Of a DNA stretch of 64,000 bases, positions 16,441 to 24,251 are shown piece by piece. A program made the position numbers and the translations under genes. Location of the stretch: the NCBI GenBank assembly GCA_002336895.1, contig DDFC01000029.1, positions 117,757 through 181,756 of the forward strand, written 5' to 3'. This DNA comes from Verrucomicrobiaceae bacterium UBA1938. GTDB lineage: Bacteria; Verrucomicrobiota; Verrucomicrobiia; Verrucomicrobiales; Verrucomicrobiaceae. The notes under the pieces were generated by a model that made no database searches, had not been told where the DNA came from, and saw nothing but the letters and a program-made list of their open reading frames with translations. Numbering within the stretch: position 1 is the first letter of the stretch; each line of letters begins with the position of its first letter.

Positions 16441-17574
16441 ATGAAGTACTTTGCTGCATTTCTTTTCATTGCCCTGGCCGGGCTGCGTGCTGAAACGTCT
16501 CAACCGATGGCTTCGGTTTTGCAGCCGTATGTGGATGACAAGGTGCTGGCGGGTGCTGTGACGATGGTGGCGGACAAGGACAAGGTGCTGGATGTGACGA
16601 CGGTAGGCTGGGCGGACATCGCGGCGAAGAAGCCGATGACGAAGGATGCGATCTTCTGGATCGCGTCGATGAGCAAGCCGATCACGGCGACGGCCTTTAT
16701 GATGCTGGTGGATGAGGGGAAGGTGTCTCTGGATGATCCGGTGGAGAAATACCTGCCGGAATTCAAAGGGCAGATGGTGATCGTAGAAAAGGATGCGGAG
16801 CATGTGCTGCTGAAGAAGCCGAAGCATCCGATCACGGTGCGCAATGTGCTGAGCCATACGAGCGGGCTGGCCTTCAAGTCTGCGGTGGAAAATCCCACGC
16901 TGGACATGCTGCCGCTGCGGGTGGCGGTGCTGAGCTATGCCGCGGCGCCTCTGCAGTTTGAGCCAGACACGAAATACCAGTATGCGAATGCGGGCATCAA
17001 CACGGCGGCGCGGATCATCGAAGTGGTGTCGGGGATGAGCTACGAGGACTTCATGCAGCAGCGGCTCTTTGCCCCGCTGGGGATGGTGGACACGATCTTC
17101 TGGCCGAGCGAGGCGCAGGAAAAGAGGATTGCGATTTCGTACAAGCCGAATGCGGCGAAGACTGATCTGGAGGCCATAGAGGTGGGGCAACTGCACTACC
17201 CGCTGCATGAGCGCAGCCGCCAGCCGATGCCTGCGGGCGGGCTTTTCAGCACGGCGGCGGATGTGGCGAAGTTTTGCCAGATGCTGCTCAATGGCGGGCA
17301 GCTGAACGGGAAGCGCTACATTTCCGAGGCGGCGCTGAAGCAGCTGCAGACGAAGCAGACGGGCGAGGGGTTGAATCCTTACAGCCTGGGCTTTTCGCTC
17401 AATGGCAGCTCCTTCGGCCACGGTGGGGCGTATGCCACGAATCTGTCTATCGATCCGGCCAAGGGCATCGTGACCGTGTTTATGGTGCAGCACTCCGGCT
17501 GGAGAACGGACGAGGGCAAAAAGATCCTGCCCGCCTTTCAAAAAGCCGCTGCGGACCGTTTTGCCAAACCCTGA
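16441..17574 (+). CDS. serine hydrolase of the class C beta-lactamase / EstB type
   Basis: 377 aa from ATG 16441, with a signal peptide (MKYFAAFLFIALAGLRAE). The nucleophile motif S-x-x-K is SMSK at Ser76-Lys79; the tyrosine motif Y-x-N occurs in KYQYANAGIN; the region HGGAYATN near the end stands in for the KTG/HxG box. Typical family context is DLDDPVEKYLPEFKG and ITVRNVLSHTSGL. Members are esterases, D-aminopeptidases or beta-lactamases, usually periplasmic or lipoprotein; sequence does not separate them. The frame extending to 16372 has no support. Followed closely by two esterase genes. Confidence 0.88.
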   Translation: MKYFAAFLFIALAGLRAETSQPMASVLQPYVDDKVLAGAVTMVADKDKVLDVTTVGWADIAAKKPMTKDAIFWIASMSKPITATAFMMLVDEGKVSLDDPVEKYLPEFKGQMVIVEKDAEHVLLKKPKHPITVRNVLSHTSGLAFKSAVENPTLDMLPLRVAVLSYAAAPLQFEPDTKYQYANAGINTAARIIEVVSGMSYEDFMQQRLFAPLGMVDTIFWPSEAQEKRIAISYKPNAAKTDLEAIEVGQLHYPLHERSRQPMPAGGLFSTAADVAKFCQMLLNGGQLNGKRYISEAALKQLQTKQTGEGLNPYSLGFSLNGSSFGHGGAYATNLSIDPAKGIVTVFMVQHSGWRTDEGKKILPAFQKAAADRFAKP

Positions 17575-17595
17575 TCTCTTTCCAAATCCACAACC

Positions 17596-18567
17596 ATGAA
17601 ATCACCCGTCATTCTGACTCTGATCCTTGCTGCGTCATTGAACGCACAGACGCCTGCTCCAACGACGAAACCTGCAGCTGCGCCGCCAGCGAAGCCTGCC
17701 GCGCCGAAGCGTGCGCCCACGCTGGCGAATGTGGCCTATGGTACGCATGAGCGGCAGGTGATGGATTTTTACAAAGCGGACTCCGCGAAGCCGACACCAC
17801 TGCTGTTTTTCATCCACGGCGGCGGCTGGGTGGCAGGGGACAAGGCGGGGGTGGGTGAACTGGAGGCCTGCCTGAAGGCGGGGATTTCGGTGGTGTCCAT
17901 CAACTACCGCTACTCCTGGCAGGCGCAGCTGGCCGGGGTGATGCCGCCGGTGCAGTGGCCGCTGGAGGATGCGGCACGTGCGCTGCAGTTTGTGCGCAGC
18001 AAGGCGGGGGAGTGGAATATCGACAAGCAGCGCATCGGCGCGAGCGGCGGCTCCGCCGGGGCGTGCAGCAGCCTGTATCTGGCCTTTCATGATGACATGG
18101 CCGATCCGAAGAGCAGCGATCCCATCGCGCGTGAATCGACGCGTCTGTGGTGCGCGGCGGTGAGCGGCGCGCAGACCTCGCTGGACCCGAAGCAGCTCAA
18201 GGAGTGGACGCCGAACAGCCGGTACGGCGGGCATGCCTTTGGGTTTATGGACCCGAATAACATCAGATCCCGTGACACGCGGTTTGCGGAGTTTCTAGAG
18301 AAGCGCGAGTCGGTGCTGAAGTGGATCAAGATGTACTCGCCGTATGAATGGGTGAGCAAGGATGACCCGCCTGTTTACCTCTATTACAGCAGCGCTCCGG
18401 GGATCGGGCAGGAGCAGAAGGACCCGACGCATACCTCAAACTACGGTGTGAAGCTGCAGGAGCATTGCCGTGAGATCGGTGACGAATGCGAGCTGGTTTA
18501 TCCGGGGGCACCGGAGGTGAAGCACAAGAACATTTCGGAGTTTTTGATTGAGACGCTGAAGAAATGA
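17596..18567 (+). CDS. alpha/beta hydrolase, BD-FAE/esterase-lipase-like, exported (paralogue 1)
   Basis: 323 aa with a signal peptide (MKSPVILTLILAASLNAQ) and a Pro/Ala-rich linker (about 18-42). Oxyanion-hole motif HGGGW at about 74-78, nucleophile in GASGGSAGA (Ser153), and a late VYPGAPEVKHK that would carry the catalytic His. This is the BD-FAE/hormone-sensitive-lipase type fold; members hydrolyse carboxylic esters, for example acetyl or feruloyl groups on plant polysaccharides. It is clearly paralogous to the gene at 19072 (same HDDMADPKSSDP and EWTPNSRYGGHAF segments). Confidence 0.87.
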   Translation: MKSPVILTLILAASLNAQTPAPTTKPAAAPPAKPAAPKRAPTLANVAYGTHERQVMDFYKADSAKPTPLLFFIHGGGWVAGDKAGVGELEACLKAGISVVSINYRYSWQAQLAGVMPPVQWPLEDAARALQFVRSKAGEWNIDKQRIGASGGSAGACSSLYLAFHDDMADPKSSDPIARESTRLWCAAVSGAQTSLDPKQLKEWTPNSRYGGHAFGFMDPNNIRSRDTRFAEFLEKRESVLKWIKMYSPYEWVSKDDPPVYLYYSSAPGIGQEQKDPTHTSNYGVKLQEHCREIGDECELVYPGAPEVKHKNISEFLIETLKK

Positions 18568-18583
18568 GATTGGGGTCTCTCAT

Positions 18584-19015
18584 ATGATGAGATTCTTCAT
18601 GAAAAGACGCTTGCTGACCGCAGGCTTTGGCCTTGCGGTTGGAAGCGCGCTTCTCGTCGGATACCTCCTAAATTCGAATTACTGGGACAATCGAAACCCT
18701 TTTATGAGACGGCACATGTGGCATGTGACGCGCGCATGGACGGGGGTGCCTGATCTTCCTTTGGATGCCAGAAATTTTAAAATTGAGACTTCTGGAGACT
18801 TCTTAACCCGAAAGTTCAAAAGCTCATTTTCTGCGTCCAGGTCGAGTGTCGAATCCTGGCTGACGCGGGTTCCAGATTTGGATCAAGCGGAGCGCACAGA
18901 CCTAGACGATGGAGGACACGAATATGTTGGACGGGGTAAAGAAGGGGCGGCTTCTTTCACGCTGGGACTGGGTCCGGACATGACAGCCGTAAAGTTAAGC
19001 GTCTCTTGGAACTAG
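18584..19015 (+). CDS. hypothetical membrane-anchored protein between two paralogous esterases
   Basis: 143 aa with one N-terminal transmembrane/signal segment (RRLLTAGFGLAVGSALLVGYLL) and a polar remainder. Alternative starts are 18587 and 18599. No conserved family recognised. Its codon use and slightly lower GC (for example AAATTTTAAAATTGAG near 18773-18790) differ from the neighbouring esterases. It separates the two esterase paralogues, suggesting a later insertion between tandem duplicates. Confidence 0.5.
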   Translation: MMRFFMKRRLLTAGFGLAVGSALLVGYLLNSNYWDNRNPFMRRHMWHVTRAWTGVPDLPLDARNFKIETSGDFLTRKFKSSFSASRSSVESWLTRVPDLDQAERTDLDDGGHEYVGRGKEGAASFTLGLGPDMTAVKLSVSWN

Positions 19016-19071
19016 AGACAAAAACGAGAAAATAGCGAATTCGGTCTCATGAGATGCGTTCTAACTGCTCC

Positions 19072-20028
19072 ATGAAACTCGCTCTCTCCCTCCTCCTGCT
19101 CGTTTCCATTGCCTCTGCCGCCGATGCTCCGGCGAAGAAGGCTGAAGCTCCTGCTAAAAAGGCTCCGGCCAAGAAGGTCTATCCGAAGAATCCGCTGCCG
19201 ACGGTGGCGAATCTGAAGTATGGGCCGGCTGAACGGAATGTGCTGGATTTTTGGCAGGCGAAATCTGACAAGCCGACGCCGCTGCTGTTTTTCATCCATG
19301 GCGGCGGCTGGATGGCGGGGGACAAGGCGGGGATCGCGGTAGAGCCGTTTTTGAAGGAAGGCATCTCGGTGGTGTCGATCAACTACCGCTACATCTCGCA
19401 GGCACAGGATGTGGTGCCGCCGGTGAAGGCTCCGCTGACGGATGCGGCGCTGGCGCTGCAAACGGTGCGCAGCAAGGCGGCGGAGTGGAACATCGACAAG
19501 ACGCGGATCGCGGCGAGCGGCGGCTCGGCGGGGGCGTGCAGCAGCCTGTGGCTGGCCTTTCATGACGACATGGCCGATCCAAAGAGCAGCGATCCGATCA
19601 AACGCGAGTCCACACGCCTGCTGACAGCGGCGGTGAACGGACCGCAGACGACGCTGGACCCGAAGCAGATGCGCGAATGGACGCCGAACAGCCGCTATGG
19701 CGGCCATGCCTTCAGCAAGGCGGGCGAGTTCAAAAACTTTGATGACTTTGTGGCTGCGCGCGAGCGGATTCTGCCGTGGATCAATGAGTACTCGCCGTAT
19801 GCACTGGTGAGTTCGGATGATCCTGGTGTGTACTGCAGCTTTGGTGCGCCTCCTGCCATCGGCAAGGAAGAGAAAGATCCCACGCATACTGCGAATTTTG
19901 GCGTGAAGCTGCAGGAACACTGCAAAGAAAAGGGCGTGGCCTGTGATGTGGTGTATCCCGGGGCAGCGGACGTGAAGTACAAGACGACCACTGAATACCT
20001 CATCGCGAAGCTGAAGGAAGCGAAGTGA
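19072..20028 (+). CDS. alpha/beta hydrolase, BD-FAE/esterase-lipase-like, exported (paralogue 2)
   Basis: 318 aa from ATG 19072 (signal peptide MKLALSLLLLVSIASAADAP); the frame up to 19054 is not needed. Lys/Ala-rich linker at about 20-38, then HGGGW at 76-80 and nucleophile Ser152 in ASGGSAGA. Close paralogue of the 17596 gene, sharing long identical blocks but lacking part of the FMDPNNIRSRDT insert. As with that gene the ester substrate is unknown. The next gene starts 30 bases downstream. Confidence 0.87.
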   Translation: MKLALSLLLLVSIASAADAPAKKAEAPAKKAPAKKVYPKNPLPTVANLKYGPAERNVLDFWQAKSDKPTPLLFFIHGGGWMAGDKAGIAVEPFLKEGISVVSINYRYISQAQDVVPPVKAPLTDAALALQTVRSKAAEWNIDKTRIAASGGSAGACSSLWLAFHDDMADPKSSDPIKRESTRLLTAAVNGPQTTLDPKQMREWTPNSRYGGHAFSKAGEFKNFDDFVAARERILPWINEYSPYALVSSDDPGVYCSFGAPPAIGKEEKDPTHTANFGVKLQEHCKEKGVACDVVYPGAADVKYKTTTEYLIAKLKEAK

Positions 20029-20057
20029 GTAGAGTGCGAAACTCAGCATTTACGATC

Positions 20058-20792
20058 ATGAAATTTCATACACTTACTCTTGGCAGTCTGGCGCTGGCGT
20101 TTTGTCTCCTGGCTCGAGCGGAGGACTCCGCATTCAAGCCGATCTTCAACGGCAAGGATCTGACCGGCTGGTACGGGCTGAATCCGCATTCCGTCGTCAA
20201 ACTGGAAGGGGAGAAGAAGGAGGCCGCGCTGAAGAAGATGCGCGAGGAATTTGCGACCTTCTGGAAGGTGGAAAACGGGGAACTGGTCAATGATGGCCAT
20301 GGCCCGTATGCCACCACGGAGCAGGAATTTGGAGACATGGAGTTTCTCATTGAGTACAAAACCGTCGCGGGTGCCGACAGCGGCATCTATTTGCGCGGCG
20401 TGCCGCAGGTGCAGATCTGGGACAAGAATCAGGTCTTTGATCCGGCGAAGCCGACGCGCAGGCCGCATCTGGGTTCGGGAGGGCTATTTAACAACACTCC
20501 TGACACACCGGGACGTGATCCGCTGGTGGTGGCTGACAAGCCCTTTGGCGAGTGGAACAGCTTCCGCATCCGCCAGATCGGGGCGCGCACTTGGGTGTGG
20601 CTGAATGACAAGCTGGTGGTGGATGGCAATGTGATGGAAAACTACTACGACCGGACCAAGCCGCTGCCTGACAAGGGGCCGATCATGCTGCAAACGCATG
20701 GCGGTGAGATCCGCTGGCGGAACCTGCAGGTGCGGGAGATCGGCGCGGAGGAGGCGAAGAAGATCCTGGCGGAAGCTGACGCGAAGAAGTGA
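20058..20792 (+). CDS. DUF1080 (3-keto-disaccharide hydrolase-like) secreted protein
   Basis: 244 aa from ATG 20058 with a signal peptide (MKFHTLTLGSLALAFCLLAR). The concanavalin-like DUF1080 fold is recognised by FKPIFNGKDLTGWYG at its start, FWKVENGELVNDG, DMEFLIEYKTVAGADSGIYLRG, VQIWD, WNSFRIRQIGARTWVWLNDKLVVDG and a final GPIMLQTHGGEIRWRNLQVREI. Such proteins are very abundant in Planctomycetes and Verrucomicrobia; some cleave 3-keto-glycosides produced by Gfo/Idh/MocA-type oxidases, one of which lies 4 kb upstream in this window. Followed by a terminator. Confidence 0.9.
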   Translation: MKFHTLTLGSLALAFCLLARAEDSAFKPIFNGKDLTGWYGLNPHSVVKLEGEKKEAALKKMREEFATFWKVENGELVNDGHGPYATTEQEFGDMEFLIEYKTVAGADSGIYLRGVPQVQIWDKNQVFDPAKPTRRPHLGSGGLFNNTPDTPGRDPLVVADKPFGEWNSFRIRQIGARTWVWLNDKLVVDGNVMENYYDRTKPLPDKGPIMLQTHGGEIRWRNLQVREIGAEEAKKILAEADAKK

Positions 20793-20813
20793 CAGGGATG
20801 ATTTGATGAAACG

Positions 20814-20851
20814 AAAAAGCCGCAGGGGAGAGATCCGCTGCGGCTTTTTTT
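20814..20851. terminator. bidirectional rho-independent terminator
   Basis: AAAAAGCCGCAG (20814-20825) pairs perfectly with CTGCGGCTTTTT (20838-20849) over a 12-base loop, followed by more T. It lies between the convergent DUF1080 gene and the membrane-protein gene at 20867 and can serve both strands, because the A-run is the T-run of the opposite strand. Confidence 0.85.
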
Positions 20852-20866
20852 GTTTATCGGATGGGG

Positions 20867-21556
20867 CTACTTGTTCAGCACGAGGCGGAGGGTGCCGTTG
20901 TGGATGTCGAGGGACTGGATGCCGGCGACGAATTTCTGGAGGGCGGGGTCGGATTCGACATTGGCGGCGATGAGATCGAGGCCTTTGATGTCGCCGATCC
21001 AGCTGTTGGGCAGGGAGATGCCGCCGAGGCTGAGGTCATCGAGCTTCAGGGAGAGCTTGTGAGCCGGGGTGAGGCTGGTGCCGAAGGTGAAGCGGAGGCG
21101 GATTTTTTGATTGGGCATGATCGGGAAATCCGGCGGGGCGGCAAGGATGATGGCGGCGGAGACCTGGCCTTCGGCAAACTGGACCTGGACGCTCTCGCCG
21201 AGCTGCTGCTGGGCGAGGTAGGCGTTTACCTCGCGCTCACTGATGATGATGGTGCGATTGGCCTCGTCCGGGGGGATGGCGGCGGGGTTGTTGAGGGCCT
21301 GGAGCTTGTTGTCGAAGGCGGCCTGCTCGGTGGAGGTGAGGCTGACCGGCTTCATGGGGGAGGGGTAGAAGGTGTGCTTGACCCAGAAGGCGCCGGTGGC
21401 GGCGGCAATGCCCGCGCAGCCGAGGATGACGGCGAGGGTGATAAGGATGATTTTCTTGGTGGAGCGCGCGCGAGGAGCGGCGGCGGGCGCTGCGGGTTCA
21501 GGGATGGCTTGCATGACGGTGGTTTGGATGCTTTCCGACGGAAAGTATTCATTCAT
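20867..21556 (-). CDS. single-pass membrane protein, YpmS/LmeA-like (tentative)
   Basis: 229 aa: an N-terminal Pro/Ala-rich cytosolic stretch, one transmembrane helix (KKIILITLAVILGCAGIAAATG) and an extracytoplasmic domain. The segment NRTIIISEREVNAYLAQQQ resembles the opening of DUF2140/YpmS-like domains, which bind lipid or sit at the membrane surface, and LRLRFTF-type strands follow. Homology is weak and judged by eye, so function is left open. Start at 21556 or the in-frame ATG at 21514. Confidence 0.55.
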   Translation of the reverse strand: MNEYFPSESIQTTVMQAIPEPAAPAAAPRARSTKKIILITLAVILGCAGIAAATGAFWVKHTFYPSPMKPVSLTSTEQAAFDNKLQALNNPAAIPPDEANRTIIISEREVNAYLAQQQLGESVQVQFAEGQVSAAIILAAPPDFPIMPNQKIRLRFTFGTSLTPAHKLSLKLDDLSLGGISLPNSWIGDIKGLDLIAANVESDPALQKFVAGIQSLDIHNGTLRLVLNK

Positions 21557-21640
21557 GAGAAAAAATGCCAGCTACAGGTTCCCCCGCAGTTTGTAAGGCA
21601 TTGACTCCGCGCGCGCGGCTTGGGAACATCTCCAATAACC

Positions 21641-23125
21641 ATGAAATTCATTCTCGCTCTCGACCAGGGCACCACCAGCTCGCGCGCCATTTTGTTCAAC
21701 CATGACGGAGGCATCGTGGCCACGGCGCAGAAGGAATTCCGGCAGATTTTCCCCAAGCCCGGCTGGGTGGAGCATGATGCGCAGGAAATCTGGGCGACGC
21801 AGGCCGGAGTGGCGGCGGAGGTGCTGCACAAGGCGCGTGCGAAGGCTGGGGATGTGGCCGCCATAGGCATCACCAACCAGCGGGAGACGACGGTGGTGTG
21901 GGATCGCAAAACGGGGAAGCCGATCTGCAATGCGATCGTGTGGCAGGACAGGCGCACGGCGCCGATGTGTGACAAGCTGCGTGCGCAGAAGCTGGACAAG
22001 GTGATCCAGAAAAAGACGGGGCTGGTGGTGGATGCCTATTTTTCCGCGACCAAGGTGCAGTGGATTTTGCAGAATGTGAAGGGGGCCAAGGCGCGTGCGG
22101 CGAAAGGGGAACTGGCGTTTGGCACGATCGACTCCTGGCTGCTGTGGAACCTGACCGGCGGCAAAGTGCATGCCACGGATGTGAGCAATGCCTCGCGGAC
22201 GATGCTGTATGACATCCGCAAAGAGACGTGGGACGATGAGCTGCTGAAAATCTTTGGCGTGCCGCGCTCAATGCTGCCTGAGGTGCGGGATTCGAGCGGA
22301 GACTTTGGTGAAACAACGCTGCTGGGCGGAGTGACGCCGATCGCGGGGATCGCGGGAGATCAGCAGTCGGCGCTGTTTGGGCAGGTGTGCACGAAGCCTG
22401 GGATGGTCAAAAACACGTACGGCACGGGCTGTTTCATGCTGATGAACACGGGTGTGAAGCCCATCGCCTCCAAGAACAAACTGCTGACCACGGTGGCGTG
22501 GCGAATCGGCGGGCGCACGGAGTATGCGCTGGAGGGGAGTGTGTTCATCGCCGGAGCAGCCATTCAGTGGCTGAGAGACGGGCTGGGCATCATCCGGAAG
22601 TCGGCGGATGTGGAGGCGCTGGCGGCGAGCGTGCCTGACACGGGCGGGGTGTATCTGGTGCCTGCGTTTGCCGGGCTGGGAGCTCCGCACTGGGATGCGT
22701 ATGCGCGCGGCACGCTGGTGGGCATGACGCGCGGGACCACGGCGGCGCACATCGCACGCGCGGTGCTGGAGGGGATAGCCCTGCAGGTGATGGACATCCT
22801 GAAGGCGATGGAGGCGGATGCGGGAATCAAGCTGAAGGAGCTGCGAGTGGATGGCGGTGCGAGCGTGAACAACCTGCTGATGCAGATGCAGTGCGATCTG
22901 CTCGGCGTGCCGGTGGTGAGGCCGAAGGTGAATGAGACCACGGCACTGGGTGCGGCATGTCTTGCGGGGCTTGCCGTGGGGTATTGGAAAAACGTGGCCG
23001 ACATCGCCAAGCACTGGCAGGTGGATCGCAAGTTCAAGCCGACGATGAAGGCGGGAGCGCGCAGCCGGATCACGGAAGGCTGGAAACGGGCGCTGGGACG
23101 TGCGAAGGCATGGGAGGAGAAATAA
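21641..23125 (+). CDS. glpK: glycerol kinase
   Basis: ATP-dependent phosphorylation of glycerol to sn-glycerol 3-phosphate. From ATG 21641 the product is 494 aa, the usual GlpK length. Family blocks: LALDQGTTSSRAILF (phosphate-1 loop), FPKPGWVEHDAQEIW, GITNQRETTVVWDRKTGKP, NAIVWQDRRT, TYGTGCFMLMNTG (adenosine/phosphate region), YALEGSVFIAGAAIQWLRDG and the C-terminal LRVDGGASVNNLLMQ. No glpF or glpD is adjacent. The frame extending to 21620 is not used. Confidence 0.95.
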   Translation: MKFILALDQGTTSSRAILFNHDGGIVATAQKEFRQIFPKPGWVEHDAQEIWATQAGVAAEVLHKARAKAGDVAAIGITNQRETTVVWDRKTGKPICNAIVWQDRRTAPMCDKLRAQKLDKVIQKKTGLVVDAYFSATKVQWILQNVKGAKARAAKGELAFGTIDSWLLWNLTGGKVHATDVSNASRTMLYDIRKETWDDELLKIFGVPRSMLPEVRDSSGDFGETTLLGGVTPIAGIAGDQQSALFGQVCTKPGMVKNTYGTGCFMLMNTGVKPIASKNKLLTTVAWRIGGRTEYALEGSVFIAGAAIQWLRDGLGIIRKSADVEALAASVPDTGGVYLVPAFAGLGAPHWDAYARGTLVGMTRGTTAAHIARAVLEGIALQVMDILKAMEADAGIKLKELRVDGGASVNNLLMQMQCDLLGVPVVRPKVNETTALGAACLAGLAVGYWKNVADIAKHWQVDRKFKPTMKAGARSRITEGWKRALGRAKAWEEK

Positions 23126-23126
23126 T

Positions 23127-24221
23127 GTGAAACACACCGCATGGATCAACCCGCCCTGTCCGCTGCTGCCGGAGGAGAACCGGCACTATGACCATCATGA
23201 CATCCAGGCGCTGGAGCATGACCGGGGGGCGAGATTTTATGAGGTGGCGCTGCACTATGCGCAGAGCCTGTGGCGTGAGGGATTTCCTGCGAAGAGCATT
23301 CTGCTCATCAATCGTGCGCTTTCCCTGCCGCTGGCGGCGGATGAGCCGATCCTGGCGAAGTGGCCGCTGCCGTATCAGGCGCTGGTGTGGATCATGCAGC
23401 ACCGGGTGGAGGGGCAGTTTATAGGCAATCCGCGCCGGCACTGGCAGCACCTGGCCACGCGGATGGTGGAGCCGAACAAGGAACTGCGCACGTGGCGCGC
23501 CTGGGCGTGCTGGCATCTGGCGCGGCTGATCCTGCCTGAGGCGGAATTTCCCGCGGATCAAAAGCAGATCCGTGAAGAGCAGGTGGTGGAGCCCACGCAG
23601 GAGGAGATAGCCTCCCACCTGCACCGGCTCTCTCCAGCACGGGACGAGGACACCTGGCTGCATGCGCTGAGCGTGGTGAACAAGGAGCGCCGTGAGCCGC
23701 TGGCGGCGCGCATACGACGCATCGGGCCCGCCGAGCTGCCGGTGGTGCAGCGGCTGGGGCATGAGATCTGGCATGCGTATTACCCTGGCATCATCAGCGA
23801 GGCACAGATCCGCTACATGCTTTCCATCTGGTACCAGCCGGGGGCGATGGCGCATGAAATGCAGTCGCGGGATGTGTGGTATGCGCTGGTGGAGGTGGCC
23901 GGGCCGAAGCCGGTGGGGTACATCTCCTTTGAGAAGCAGTTGTTTGAGCCCGTGCTTTTCATCAACAAGCTGTACCTGCTGCCGGAGGTGCACGGGCATG
24001 GGCTGGGGGGCTTTACCCTGCGGTGGGCCGAGGACCGCGCCCGTGAGCTGGAGTGCAAGGTGGTGCGACTGCGAGTGAACAAGAAGAATGCCGGCGCCAT
24101 CCGCTCTTATCTGCGGGCAGGGTTTCGATTCACCGAGGATGTGGTGAGCGACATTGGCAGCGGGTTTGTGATGGATGATTATGTGATGGAGAAGGCGGTG
24201 CAGGCAGGAGATCGGCTTTGA
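23127..24221 (+). CDS. GNAT-family N-acetyltransferase with an N-terminal extra domain
   Basis: 364 aa starting with GTG at 23127, two bases after the glpK stop; a good ribosome site GGAGGAG lies about 10 bases upstream and within glpK. Residues about 1-180 are an unrecognised helical domain rich in Trp/His (LPEENRHYDHHDIQALEHD, WRAWACWHLARLILPEAEFP). Residues about 190-360 are a GNAT domain: LPVVQRLGHEIWHAYYPGIIS, GYISFEKQ, INKLYLLPEVHGHGLGGFTLRWAEDRA (acetyl-CoA pyrophosphate loop) and LRVNKKNAGAIRSYLRAGFRF (motif B). Acceptor substrate unknown. Likely cotranscribed with glpK. Confidence 0.8.
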   Translation: MKHTAWINPPCPLLPEENRHYDHHDIQALEHDRGARFYEVALHYAQSLWREGFPAKSILLINRALSLPLAADEPILAKWPLPYQALVWIMQHRVEGQFIGNPRRHWQHLATRMVEPNKELRTWRAWACWHLARLILPEAEFPADQKQIREEQVVEPTQEEIASHLHRLSPARDEDTWLHALSVVNKERREPLAARIRRIGPAELPVVQRLGHEIWHAYYPGIISEAQIRYMLSIWYQPGAMAHEMQSRDVWYALVEVAGPKPVGYISFEKQLFEPVLFINKLYLLPEVHGHGLGGFTLRWAEDRARELECKVVRLRVNKKNAGAIRSYLRAGFRFTEDVVSDIGSGFVMDDYVMEKAVQAGDRL

Positions 24222-24251
24222 CACTGCGGGCAGCTCATTCCATTTCACCGT

